64,000 nt of DNA from Dasania marina DSM 21967. GTDB taxonomy: Bacteria; Pseudomonadota; Gammaproteobacteria; Pseudomonadales; Dasaniaceae. Both the position numbers and the translations under genes were made by a program. This document shows, piece by piece, positions 8,268 to 15,790 of the stretch (position 1 is the first letter of the stretch; every line of letters starts with the position of its first letter). The notes below the pieces were generated by a model. It had not been told where the DNA came from, did not search any database, and saw only the letters and a list, made by a program, of their open reading frames with translations. Location: NCBI RefSeq assembly GCF_000373485.1, contig NZ_KB891575.1, forward strand, positions 1 through 64,000, given 5' to 3'.

Positions 8268-8743
8268 TCGATAACACGGATAAAGTCGTCAAAGTTACGG
8301 CCTAAAGGCAGATCGTTAACGGTTTGTGAACGCACAATACCTTCTTTATCGATGATGAAGGCACCGCGGAAAGCTACGCCATCAGCAGATTCAACATCAT
8401 AGGCACGACACACATCGTGGTTAATGTCGGCTGCCAAGGTGTAACCCACAGGGCCTATGCCGCCTTTATTAACAGGGGTATTACGCCATGCATTGTGGGT
8501 AAAGTGTGAATCTATAGAAACACCAATAACCTCTACGCCCAGCTCTTTAAACTTGGCCATACGGTGATCTACCGCTAATAGCTCTGAAGGGCAGACAAAA
8601 GTGAAATCTAACGGGTAGAAAAACACCAAGCCTATTTTGCCTTTTATGGTTTCGGTTAGGTTAAAACCATCAACCAATTCGCCATTACCTAAAACAGCGC
8701 TACAGGTGAAATCCGGTGCGGGTTTGCCAACGAGTACACTCAT
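8141..8743 (-). CDS. Typical 2-Cys peroxiredoxin (AhpC/Tsa family)
   Basis: A 200-residue cytoplasmic thiol peroxidase that reduces H2O2 and organic peroxides. Peroxidatic Cys51 sits in the PLDFTFVCP motif (Pro44, Thr48). Resolving Cys171 is in GEVCPAGW, and the C-terminal arm is complete, so it is the full-length Prx1/Tsa type rather than the shorter 187-residue enteric AhpC. Start ATG is at 8743 with GGAGG eight bases upstream; the TTG at 8758 lies within that ribosome-binding site. No AhpF or dedicated reductase is adjacent. Divergent from bfd, so oxidative-stress and iron genes share the intergenic region. Its 3' end is duplicated at 4314-4526. Confidence 0.93.
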   Translation of the reverse strand: MSVLVGKPAPDFTCSAVLGNGELVDGFNLTETIKGKIGLVFFYPLDFTFVCPSELLAVDHRMAKFKELGVEVIGVSIDSHFTHNAWRNTPVNKGGIGPVGYTLAADINHDVCRAYDVESADGVAFRGAFIIDKEGIVRSQTVNDLPLGRNFDDFIRVIEALQFHEEHGEVCPAGWNKGDKGMDASPEGVAAYLSENADKL

Positions 8744-9046
8744 TGTTCGAGCCTCCAAAAAGTTATGTTTACAGTATTTGCGGTTATTCCTGCCCTTGTA
8801 AGACTACGCTTAAAAAGCCCCTGAATAACCGTAACAGCCTTTCATTACGCTACATCACTATAGCGGCTAGTTTGTGCCTAGCAACAGGCGTTACGCCTAT
8901 ACCAAACCTAGCTAAGGGCTTGTGATAGTACACAGCACGCCAGCCCAAGCCCACCCAATTTTTTAAATAAACGTAATAGCCTGTAGCTATCGACACCCAT
9001 GACTCTTGCTATGGTTACTTATTAAACAAAATAGCTAAACGCTATT

Positions 9047-9065
9047 GACAATGATTCTCATTTAG
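9047..9065 (+). promoter_or_regulatory. Fur box upstream of bfd
   Basis: GACAATGATTCTCATTTAG matches the 19-base Fur consensus GATAATGATAATCATTATC at 13 positions, including the AATGAT and TCATT cores. It lies about 100 bases before bfd, in the position expected for iron repression of a bacterioferritin-release or storage operon. Confidence 0.75.
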
Positions 9066-9118
9066 ATTAACTTTACCGCATCACTGGCTAGCCTCAGCCC
9101 TTTTAGCCAGCATAGTTA

Positions 9119-9140
9119 ATTAGATAGATAGATAGATAGA
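9119..9140 (+). repeat. GATA tetranucleotide repeat tract in the bfd leader
   Basis: Five consecutive GATA units (TAGATAGATAGATAGATAGA) between the Fur box and the bfd start at 9163. Such tracts can change length by slipped-strand mispairing and alter leader length or promoter spacing. A shorter TAGATAGATA occurs before rnk at 10317-10326. Confidence 0.85.
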
Positions 9141-9162
9141 AACATTAGAGAGAAACACTGCC

Positions 9163-9366
9163 ATGTACATCTGCCTTTGCAAATCCGTTACCGATAGCCA
9201 GATCCGCGAAGCCGTAGCCAATGGCGGCAAGAGCTTTGGCCAGGTACGCAAACAGCTAAACCTCGCCTCACAGTGTGGTAAATGCGGCATGATCGCCCGC
9301 GAGATTTTCAACGAAAGCCTACAGCATCATGTGGAGAACGAGCAGCTTTTCTACGCGGTTAGCTAA
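9163..9366 (+). CDS. bfd: Bacterioferritin-associated ferredoxin Bfd
   Basis: A 67-residue [2Fe-2S] protein that reduces bacterioferritin and releases its stored iron. The four cluster ligands Cys4, Cys6, Cys38 and Cys41 (YICLC and SQCGKC) fall at exactly the E. coli Bfd positions. Lys and Arg residues after the first Cys pair fit the Bfr-docking surface. It is followed 190 bases later by bfr on the same strand and preceded by a Fur box, so iron-controlled expression is likely. The start ATG is fixed by the conserved MYICLC N-terminus. Confidence 0.95.
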   Translation: MYICLCKSVTDSQIREAVANGGKSFGQVRKQLNLASQCGKCGMIAREIFNESLQHHVENEQLFYAVS

Positions 9367-9555
9367 GAGCAAGCGCCCGCTACATCCCCCGTCAAAAACA
9401 AATGCTGTGCATTCGTATTTTAACTCGCATTAGCCACCACTACACACACAACCACGCATAGGCTATTTGCCAAACTCAGTTTGACAGCCCCGCACTTTGC
9501 GCCCAGACTTTTGCTAAGATCTTCACTCTCTTTTATCAGCCAACAGGATGCCACC
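9367..9555 (+). promoter_or_regulatory. bfd-bfr intergenic region with extended -10
   Basis: TGCTAAGAT at 9512-9520 is an extended -10 element about 40 bases before bfr, suggesting its own promoter besides read-through from bfd. No terminator is visible after bfd. Confidence 0.4.
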
Positions 9556-10026
9556 ATGAAGGGCGACCCCAAAGTCATTACTTATCTCAATAAAGCCTTA
9601 GGCAACGAGCTTATTGCTATCAACCAATATTTCTTACACTCACGCATGTATAAAGACTGGGGCTTAAAAGAGCTGGCCGACCATGAGTACGCAGAATCTA
9701 TAGACGAAATGAAACACGCCGATCAATTAACCGAGCGCATTTTATTTTTGGAAGGCCTGCCCAACTTACAAGACCTGGGTAAATTACTGATAGGCGAAAA
9801 TACCAAAGAAATGCTGGAGTGTGATTTAAAATTAGAGTTAAAAGCCATACCTGATTTACGTGACGGTATAGAGTACTGCGAATCAGTACGCGATTATGTA
9901 ACTCGCGACTTGCTGCAAAGCATACTAGAGTCAGAAGAAGAGCATGTAGACTGGCTGGAAACACAGCTAGGCTTAATCGAAAAAGTAGGCCTAGAAAACT
10001 ACCAGCAAAGCAAAATGAGCGGTTAA
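9556..10026 (+). CDS. bfr: Bacterioferritin (heme-containing iron storage protein)
   Basis: 156 residues, the normal Bfr length; 24 subunits form the iron-storage shell. All six ferroxidase ligands are at canonical positions: Glu18, Glu51, His54, Glu94, Glu127, His130. The heme-ligating Met52 is present, so this is a heme-binding, catalytically competent Bfr rather than a Bfr-like partner lacking one of these. The start is ATG 9556 (AGG eight bases upstream); the open frame extends to 9481, but the extra 25 residues have no counterpart in the family. Functions with the adjacent bfd. Confidence 0.96.
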   Translation: MKGDPKVITYLNKALGNELIAINQYFLHSRMYKDWGLKELADHEYAESIDEMKHADQLTERILFLEGLPNLQDLGKLLIGENTKEMLECDLKLELKAIPDLRDGIEYCESVRDYVTRDLLQSILESEEEHVDWLETQLGLIEKVGLENYQQSKMSG

Positions 10027-10050
10027 CTTTATACAGCCACAAAAACAACG

Positions 10051-10076
10051 ATACCGGGCTAGCCCGGTATTTTTTT
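10051..10076 (+). terminator. Rho-independent terminator after bfr
   Basis: Perfect 20-base palindrome ATACCGGGCTAGCCCGGTAT followed by a T-run to 10076. Confidence 0.92.
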
Positions 10077-10326
10077 GGCTGTTATTAAAGCCAAGCTACC
10101 GCCTTTATCGACTCTGACACACACAAGCCAAGACATTCTTCAACACGGCTAAAAATCATCTTAATAAACGGTAACTAACATGCTACATTCAGCCCTTAAG
10201 TTGTAGCTAGGCAGTTAATGTTTAGTCCCTAGTCAACTTCCAGCTATAAGTCACTATTAAACGGCTCACACAGCCAAAATCGTATAAACCGGGGTAAATA
10301 TAAGCCCCCAATAAGGTAGATAGATA

Positions 10327-10740
10327 ATGAATACAAAACCGAAAATTACTGTGTCTTCACTAGATTTAGCACGGTTAGAAAAAATGATAGGCAATCTGCA
10401 ATACAACCCTCCCCCCAGCCTAGATGACTTAGTTAACGAGCTGGCACGCGCAGATATTCTTGCCCCCAAGGATATACCTAGCAATGTAGTGACTATGAAC
10501 TCTACCGTGAAGTTTAAAGTTACCTCGTCCAATAAAGAGTTTTCGCTAACGTTGGTTTATCCGCAGGATAGTGATGGCTCACCCGACAAAATATCCATAT
10601 TGGCGCCCGTAGGCAGTGCTTTGCTAGGCTTATCAGAGGGAGAACAAATAGAGTGGCCAAAACCCGATGGTGGCCAACTGCAGGTAGAAATTATAGAAGT
10701 TATATACCAGCCCGAGCGCGCTGGTGAGATGCACCTATAA
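10327..10740 (+). CDS. rnk: Nucleoside diphosphate kinase regulator Rnk
   Basis: A 137-residue, RNA-polymerase-binding GreA/B-like protein. The N-terminal ~50 residues form a short coiled-coil domain and the rest is the GreA/GreB C-terminal FKBP-like fold. VVTMNSTVKF, LVYP, APVGSALLGLSEGE and YQPERAG match E. coli Rnk closely. Start is ATG 10327 with AAGG about 10 bases upstream. It is a single gene between the bfr terminator and a leftward terminator. Confidence 0.92.
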   Translation: MNTKPKITVSSLDLARLEKMIGNLQYNPPPSLDDLVNELARADILAPKDIPSNVVTMNSTVKFKVTSSNKEFSLTLVYPQDSDGSPDKISILAPVGSALLGLSEGEQIEWPKPDGGQLQVEIIEVIYQPERAGEMHL

Positions 10741-10759
10741 GCATCATAGGTTCAAGCAG

Positions 10760-10826
10760 AAAAACGCTAAGCTAGGCTTAGCGATCAAAAAAATGCCGGA
10801 CATTTCATCGTTAGAAAGTTCCGGCA
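10760..10826 (-). terminator. Tandem leftward terminators for the aminotransferase operon
   Basis: Read on the minus strand, the first hairpin is TGCCGGA/TCCGGCA (10820-10826 with 10794-10800) followed by seven T (10793-10787). The second is CGCTAAGC/GCTTAGCG (10783-10765) followed by five T (10764-10760). They lie directly downstream of the aminotransferase stop and also face the end of rnk. Confidence 0.8.
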
Positions 10827-10863
10827 ACATCAATATCTAGATCGACCTACAAGCTATTAAATT

Positions 10864-12249
10864 TTAATCAACCCAAACACCTTGTTCGCGTAAATCATTT
10901 AAGGTTAGCTCTAACGCTTTACGCATAGCCGACACTAAATCATCCACTTGCGACTTGGTTAAGATTAATGGCGGCGACATAATGCATACGTTAATGAAAG
11001 GACGCACCAATAAACCAAACTGATGGCAGTAATTATCGACCATAGCGCCTATGGCATAATCTTTTTCCAATAAATCTTGGCGGCTACCCGTGTGGCCTTG
11101 CAAGGTCATTTCTACGGCTGCCATCATTCCTATACCACGCACATCACCGACTAAAGGTATATCCTTTAGCGTACGCAATTGCTCTTGAAAATAAGGGCCG
11201 ACTTCATGCACGTTATCGAGAATTTTCTCATTTTCTATAATATCCCAACTCGCTAATGCTGCCGCACAAGGCACCGGCGCGCCTGACCAAGTATAACCAT
11301 TAGAGTAAATACGGCCCTTGGCATTATCACCACTAATCTCGGCCATAAATTTATCAGACACCGCGTAACCACCTAATGGCACATAACCGGAAGTAACACC
11401 CTTGGCAAAGGTAATAATATCGGGCGTGGTATTAAATACTTTTTCAGAAGCAAACCAGTGACCCAAACGACCAAAGGCGGTAACCACCTCATCGGCAATA
11501 TAATATATGCCATGCTTTTGTACGGTTTCGCAGCAGCGACGGTTATAGTCTGCTGGCGGCACAACCACACCACCTGACCCCAGCACGGGCTCAGCAATCA
11601 TACACATGACATTTTCTGGACCTAGCTCGGCAATTTTATCTTCCAACTCTTTGATTAAGAAATCACAAAAGGCTTCTTCAGAGTCAAAATCAGGGTGATG
11701 GTATTGGCAAGGTACGCTTAAAAAATGTACATAATCTTGATACACATCCATCGCCGATTTATCGCGCTCTTTACCGGTTACCGAGGCCCCTAAAAAGGTG
11801 CTGCCGTGATAGGCCTTGTCGCGGGTAATAATATGCTTGCGATCAGGCAGGCCTTTAATATTGTTAGCTAACTGACACAATCGTAATGCCGAGTCGACTG
11901 CCGTAGAGCCTCCAGTAGTGAAAAAGATACGGTTTAAATCGCCGGGGGTTTCTGAGGCTATGCGTTTTGCCAGCTGAGCCTCTACCGGGTTAGTTACCGT
12001 AAACGATGTGGCATAACCCAATTCCATAATTTGCTTAGCAACGGCATCGGCGATTTCTTTGCGTCCGTAACCTGTTTGCATACACCACATGCCGGCAGGG
12101 CCATCTAGTAACTTATTGCCATCTTCATCGAATATATAGGCACCCTCGCCTCTTACGATGACCGAAATAGTTTTATCCTCACCTAGCTCGGGCAAGTTAC
12201 CCCAAGGGTGTAGTAAATGTTTGTTAAATAAATCTCTATTTTCACTCAT
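10864..12249 (-). CDS. Class III PLP-dependent aminotransferase (omega-amine:pyruvate type)
   Basis: About 461 residues. Moves an amino group from an omega-amine or polyamine-like donor to pyruvate or 2-oxoglutarate using PLP. Family landmarks: GMWCMQTGYGR near the N-terminus, YHGSTFLGASVTG, DEVVTAFGRLGHWF (PLP-contacting Asp) and FAKGVTSGYVPLGG with the Schiff-base Lys. It resembles the SpuC/putrescine-pyruvate and beta-alanine-pyruvate groups more than GabT. Start ATG 12249 is preferred over 12255, because AAGAG is spaced correctly only for the inner ATG. Probably co-transcribed with the upstream glutamine amidotransferase (64-base gap). In context it could act on a primary amine left after demethylation or gamma-glutamyl removal (inference). 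Confidence 0.85.
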   Translation of the reverse strand: MSENRDLFNKHLLHPWGNLPELGEDKTISVIVRGEGAYIFDEDGNKLLDGPAGMWCMQTGYGRKEIADAVAKQIMELGYATSFTVTNPVEAQLAKRIASETPGDLNRIFFTTGGSTAVDSALRLCQLANNIKGLPDRKHIITRDKAYHGSTFLGASVTGKERDKSAMDVYQDYVHFLSVPCQYHHPDFDSEEAFCDFLIKELEDKIAELGPENVMCMIAEPVLGSGGVVVPPADYNRRCCETVQKHGIYYIADEVVTAFGRLGHWFASEKVFNTTPDIITFAKGVTSGYVPLGGYAVSDKFMAEISGDNAKGRIYSNGYTWSGAPVPCAAALASWDIIENEKILDNVHEVGPYFQEQLRTLKDIPLVGDVRGIGMMAAVEMTLQGHTGSRQDLLEKDYAIGAMVDNYCHQFGLLVRPFINVCIMSPPLILTKSQVDDLVSAMRKALELTLNDLREQGVWVD

Positions 12250-12313
12250 AATCATTCTCTTTATGTTAAATTTTTTAATGCTATAGCACCCTTAAATACG
12301 ACAAAATACAGCA

Positions 12314-13024
12314 TCAGTTATATTTTAAAGACTGTATCCAACGGCTATAGAGCTGCTCTGCCACCCTATTTAACTCTGCCACTTTGGCGGGTAGCCCTGC
12401 TTTTATTTCGGCAACGTTTTGTTCGCTATTATTAGAATTCACTAAATGATCTGGCCAACTATCAACCCAATGCGTAACTAGAGGTTCTGTCATTTCCACA
12501 TGGCATTGCATGGCCAACACATTATCGTTAACAACATAGGCTTGGTTCGTGCAATTCGGTGACGAAAATATATGTGTTGCCTGCACCGGTATCGCAAAGG
12601 TTTCGTAATGCCAATGAAACATTTGAAAATCATCTAAATCGCCTAACCACTCTTTAGCTACGGCATTATTTTGAGTTTGGCAACGGTGCCAGCCCACTTC
12701 GGCCACAGGATTTTTACTAATGCTTTGTCCCAGTACCTTACTAATTAACTGGCCACCTAAACAATGCCCCAATATTGGCACATCGGCAGCTAGTGCCTGT
12801 TGTATTAAACGCAGCTCTTCCTTCAGCCAAGGCAAATCATCATTGGCGCTCATTACCCCGCCCATAAACACCAAACCCGCTATGCTGTCGTCCAACTGCG
12901 GGATAGGTTCGTTGTTATAGCTACGTATCACTCGGTAGGGAACGGCCTTCTCCGCAAGAAAGTCAGCGATATAACCGGGAGACTTGTCATTCATATGTAA
13001 AAAAATGAGTACTTCTTTAGTCAA
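12314..13024 (-). CDS. Class I glutamine amidotransferase-type hydrolase
   Basis: 236 residues, a stand-alone GATase1 domain. Nucleophile Cys88 lies in ILGHCLGGQL, and the His175-Glu177 pair in QCHVEMTE completes the triad. MFHWHYETF is the typical substrate-side block. Start is TTG 13024 with GAGG seven bases upstream. Stand-alone members may deamidate small gamma-glutamyl compounds; one such job, hydrolysis of gamma-glutamylated amines, would fit the PuuA-like ligase at 26834. PuuD, however, belongs to a different peptidase branch, so I do not name it so. Pairs with the downstream aminotransferase in one leftward unit. Confidence 0.8.
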   Translation of the reverse strand: MTKEVLIFLHMNDKSPGYIADFLAEKAVPYRVIRSYNNEPIPQLDDSIAGLVFMGGVMSANDDLPWLKEELRLIQQALAADVPILGHCLGGQLISKVLGQSISKNPVAEVGWHRCQTQNNAVAKEWLGDLDDFQMFHWHYETFAIPVQATHIFSSPNCTNQAYVVNDNVLAMQCHVEMTEPLVTHWVDSWPDHLVNSNNSEQNVAEIKAGLPAKVAELNRVAEQLYSRWIQSLKYN

Positions 13025-13134
13025 AACTTACCTCAATAATTACCTTAACAATTGCACACTATGTACAGCCTAACTGCTGGCTATTTTTTCACAACCGTTT
13101 TCTAAGCTATTGCATTACGTGGTACAAAAACAAC

Positions 13135-13154
13135 AACCCGCGCAAGCGCGGGTT
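13135..13154 (-). terminator. Terminator after Rieske oxygenase 1
   Basis: AACCCGCGC AA GCGCGGGTT hairpin just past the stop of the leftward Rieske gene. On the minus strand it is followed by GTTGTTTTTG, a weak U-rich tail. Confidence 0.75.
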
Positions 13155-13196
13155 TCTCGATCACGGGGCTCTATATAAACAAGCCGTATTTATAGC

Positions 13197-14453
13197 TTAA
13201 GCGGTTTGATGCATTCTTGTTAAATACCACTCGATAAATAAAATACAGGGCTCTTCAAACTCTGGATGATAAGGCCCGGGCTCAAAGAAATGGGAATTAA
13301 CACCTTCGCTATTACGGGTAATGATGTAGTCATCCTCCTGCGTTGTGTGGTGCCATAGGTAAGTGACGTCTTCTTTGCTGTAGTCTTCACCTTCAACCGC
13401 ATCACCTCTAACAAACCACACAATTTCTAGATCAGTAGCGGTAAGGCTACGGGGTGTAAAACGGTAAAGCACGCAGTGATCGGGGTAATTCAACATGAAG
13501 CATAATGGGCCAAACTGAAAGTCAGCGGTGCCGCCATCGTAACCTTTAAAGCTCCCCATTAATGGCGCCACTGGCTGGCCATCTTTACTACCGGTTACTA
13601 TGCCTTCATATAAAGCATAACGGTTATGGTAAACATCCGTACCAAAACCAATGGATTCATTATTGGCATGGTAAATTTCTTTTGTTAAACCTGAAACGCC
13701 AGTCATTGCCTCGCTGCGTGCGTGCAGTGCTTCATTCAACGGCGCCGAGTTAACCTCTAAATCTTTTAGTGTATGCATTTTGGCATACTGGCGATGTGAG
13801 GTTGCACAATGATAGCACTCTTGATAGTTCTCAAGCGCCAACTTCCAGTTAGCATTGATTCTATACGTATGGCTATGGGCTATTTTTGCATTAGCTAAGT
13901 CATAGGCCGCTAAGGGCGTTTTAATGGTTGCTAGTGGCGCCTTAAAATCCGCGGCATCGGGATCGGTATTAACTAAAATCATACCTTCAAACACTTCTAG
14001 ACGGGCTTTTTTTAGGCCGTAATCTTTAGGCTCAAACCCCTCTTTCATCTCCATAGCTCTGGCCATTTTTAAGGAGCCGTCGGTGTTATATACCCAGCCG
14101 TGGTAAGGGCAAACAAAGGTATTACGATTGCCTGAATGCTCTTCACATACCCGCGCGCCGCGGTGGCGGCAAATATTCATTAGTGCTTGCACTTCACCAT
14201 TTTGGTCGCGGCTGATAATGATGGAGTCTTCCGCCAGCTCAAATAAAAAGTAATCGCCATTGTTAGGGATTTGGCTGATATGGCCGGCATACAGCCAGCT
14301 TTTAAACAATATATTTTCCAGCTCGGTTTGGTAGGTAACATGGGAGCGATAAAAATAGGGGTTAATAGCAAAGCCTTTCTTTTTTAATTGCTCGGCCACC
14401 ATAGCTTTCATTGTATCTTTAGAGTCGGTTACGTCTGTCGCTATAAATTTCAT
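13197..14453 (-). CDS. Rieske non-heme iron oxygenase, alpha subunit (quaternary-amine demethylase-like)
   Basis: 418 residues. The Rieske [2Fe-2S] ligands are Cys95-x-His97 (CRHRG) and Cys115-x2-His118 (CPYHGW). The mononuclear iron site is NYQECYHCATSH, giving Glu212, His215 and His220 in the same 3/5 spacing as Asp205, His208, His213 of naphthalene dioxygenase. The bridging residue is therefore Glu instead of Asp, as in carnitine monooxygenase CntA and related betaine/stachydrine demethylases. This points to oxidative N-demethylation rather than ring dihydroxylation. Start ATG 14453 follows AGGTGA; a GTG codon precedes it. No reductase gene is adjacent. It sits back to back with the AraC regulator and flavoprotein operon 1. 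Confidence 0.85.
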   Translation of the reverse strand: MKFIATDVTDSKDTMKAMVAEQLKKKGFAINPYFYRSHVTYQTELENILFKSWLYAGHISQIPNNGDYFLFELAEDSIIISRDQNGEVQALMNICRHRGARVCEEHSGNRNTFVCPYHGWVYNTDGSLKMARAMEMKEGFEPKDYGLKKARLEVFEGMILVNTDPDAADFKAPLATIKTPLAAYDLANAKIAHSHTYRINANWKLALENYQECYHCATSHRQYAKMHTLKDLEVNSAPLNEALHARSEAMTGVSGLTKEIYHANNESIGFGTDVYHNRYALYEGIVTGSKDGQPVAPLMGSFKGYDGGTADFQFGPLCFMLNYPDHCVLYRFTPRSLTATDLEIVWFVRGDAVEGEDYSKEDVTYLWHHTTQEDDYIITRNSEGVNSHFFEPGPYHPEFEEPCILFIEWYLTRMHQTA

Positions 14454-14604
14454 CACTCATCACCTGTGTTTATCGGCTATTTCTCGTTATGTGCTGCAGC
14501 TGATGAAAAACTATACTACAAGCAACTAAATGCGTATATAGTTTTCTGTACAGGCATTTAGAGCCTTATGTCACAACACTGTTTCCAGTGACTACTAACT
14601 ACCC

Positions 14605-15657
14605 CTAATGGCTACCACGATAGGCGGCCGGTGGCATGCCCGACCAGCGCTTAAAGGCTGTGCGAAAACTGCGCACATCAGCATAGCCTAATGTTTTTCC
14701 TATAATTTCTACCGTTAAGTTGGTGGCACTGAGGTAGCGTTTAGCCGCACTGTAACGGCTTTCATCTATCAACGACCTAAAGGATAGGCCCTGCGCCTGT
14801 AGATGGCGGCGCAAGGTACGAGAGGATTGGTGAAAATAGTCTGCCGTTTCGTCTAGGCTGGGCATACCGGGTTCGTAGCCATCTATATAGGCCTTGATGG
14901 CAGCCACTAGCCCTCTGTCTTGACGCAGGCTGATTAAGGTTTCAGCACAGAGATCTTTTAATAAACTGGCGTGCTCTGGCTGCGCGTGGGGTAAGCGCTG
15001 AGCTAAAGCTGCCTTGGAAAAGTACAGGCAGTTTCTAGATTCAGAAAAATCTACCGGGCATTGAAACAAGGCATCGTAGGGCTGACTATCGGGCAGGCGA
15101 CAGGGATGGCTATAGGTCACCCGGGCAAACGTAACCGGTTCAGCCACCAGCTCATTAAACACCGTTTGCAGCGAGGCAAAGGTGCTTTCCACCTCCAACT
15201 CCGAGGTAAGCTTATCGGAGGGGGTGGGGTGTATGGTGAGGCAGAGACAGGCCTGGCCGCCATACACTTCCTGCGTTAGCACGCTGTGTGAGGCCCAACT
15301 CACCAAAGGAGCAAACTCCACCATTAGCTGCAAAGCATCCCGTAACGTGGATGATGCCACCATGGCATAGCCCAAAATACCGTAGTTGGGCAGGCCTAAC
15401 TTAACGCCGATTTTATGGGCCAGCAGGGGGTCTTTGTTGAGGCTAGCAATGCGTTTATACAACGCCAGCTCCTGTTCCAAGGTCAGCCGCAACGAGGGGT
15501 TTTCCAAGGATCTGGCACTTACCCCAGTATCTTCTAGTATCAACTCTAGTGGCATCGCTTGTTGCTCTACCAACTCACGTATCATTAGCTGAATTTCATG
15601 ACTGTGCAGCAGCTGCTTTTGATCAGTATCAGCAAGTTGCGGATTAGTGCGGGGCAT
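14605..15657 (-). CDS. AraC-family regulator with N-terminal Arabinose_bd-type domain
   Basis: 350 residues. An N-terminal ligand domain (~20-210) is of the OruR/ArgR-like type annotated as Arabinose_bd (GILGYAMVASSTLRDALQLMVEFAPLV-type helix). The C-terminal double helix-turn-helix (~255-348) ends in SAAKRYLSATNLTVEIIGKTLGY...SFRTAFKRWSGMPPAAYR. It is divergent from the flavoprotein operon at 15791 with 133 bases between them, and upstream of the leftward Rieske gene, so it can control both. Members of this group often sense amino acids or aromatic acids; the effector here is unknown. Confidence 0.85.
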   Translation of the reverse strand: MPRTNPQLADTDQKQLLHSHEIQLMIRELVEQQAMPLELILEDTGVSARSLENPSLRLTLEQELALYKRIASLNKDPLLAHKIGVKLGLPNYGILGYAMVASSTLRDALQLMVEFAPLVSWASHSVLTQEVYGGQACLCLTIHPTPSDKLTSELEVESTFASLQTVFNELVAEPVTFARVTYSHPCRLPDSQPYDALFQCPVDFSESRNCLYFSKAALAQRLPHAQPEHASLLKDLCAETLISLRQDRGLVAAIKAYIDGYEPGMPSLDETADYFHQSSRTLRRHLQAQGLSFRSLIDESRYSAAKRYLSATNLTVEIIGKTLGYADVRSFRTAFKRWSGMPPAAYRGSH

Positions 15658-15790
15658 TTTCGGCCTCCTTTATGTCCTTTATTATCCCCTTATTGTCCGC
15701 TATAGGCTCTGCATAAGCTAGAGCTCATTGCGTAAGCTTTGTTCATACATCAAAAAAGACATCAAACAATAAAGAGGAAGTTAATATCCC
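15658..15790. promoter_or_regulatory. Divergent promoter region of AraC regulator and flavoprotein operon 1
   Basis: 133 bases. GAGGAAG (15774-15780) upstream of ATG 15791 is the ribosome-binding site, with a rather long spacing. Near-repeats of GCATAAGCTAGAGCTCATTG and GCGTAAGCTTTGTTCAT (about 15709-15746) look like direct half-sites for an AraC-type activator (inference). No copy of the palindrome found in front of operon 2 is present. Confidence 0.4.

Larger units (their letters stand above)
8744..9162. promoter_or_regulatory. Divergent peroxiredoxin / bfd control region
   Basis: 419 bases containing the Fur-box-like site (9047-9065) and a GATA tetranucleotide tract (9119-9140) on the bfd side. 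On the peroxiredoxin side I see no clear OxyR-type dyad. No gene is supported here. Confidence 0.5.

Noticed and set aside
8716-8925. Small plus-strand reading frame in the peroxiredoxin/bfd region
   Set aside because: It overlaps the peroxiredoxin start and promoter, and its residues show no recognisable protein.
9481-9555. N-terminal extension of bacterioferritin
   Set aside because: Canonical ligand numbering (Glu18, Met52, His130) works only from ATG 9556; no homologous extension is known to me.
12314-13024. Naming the GATase gene puuD
   Set aside because: It is a class I GATase with an ordinary Cys-His-Glu triad, and similarity to the PuuD branch cannot be confirmed by eye.
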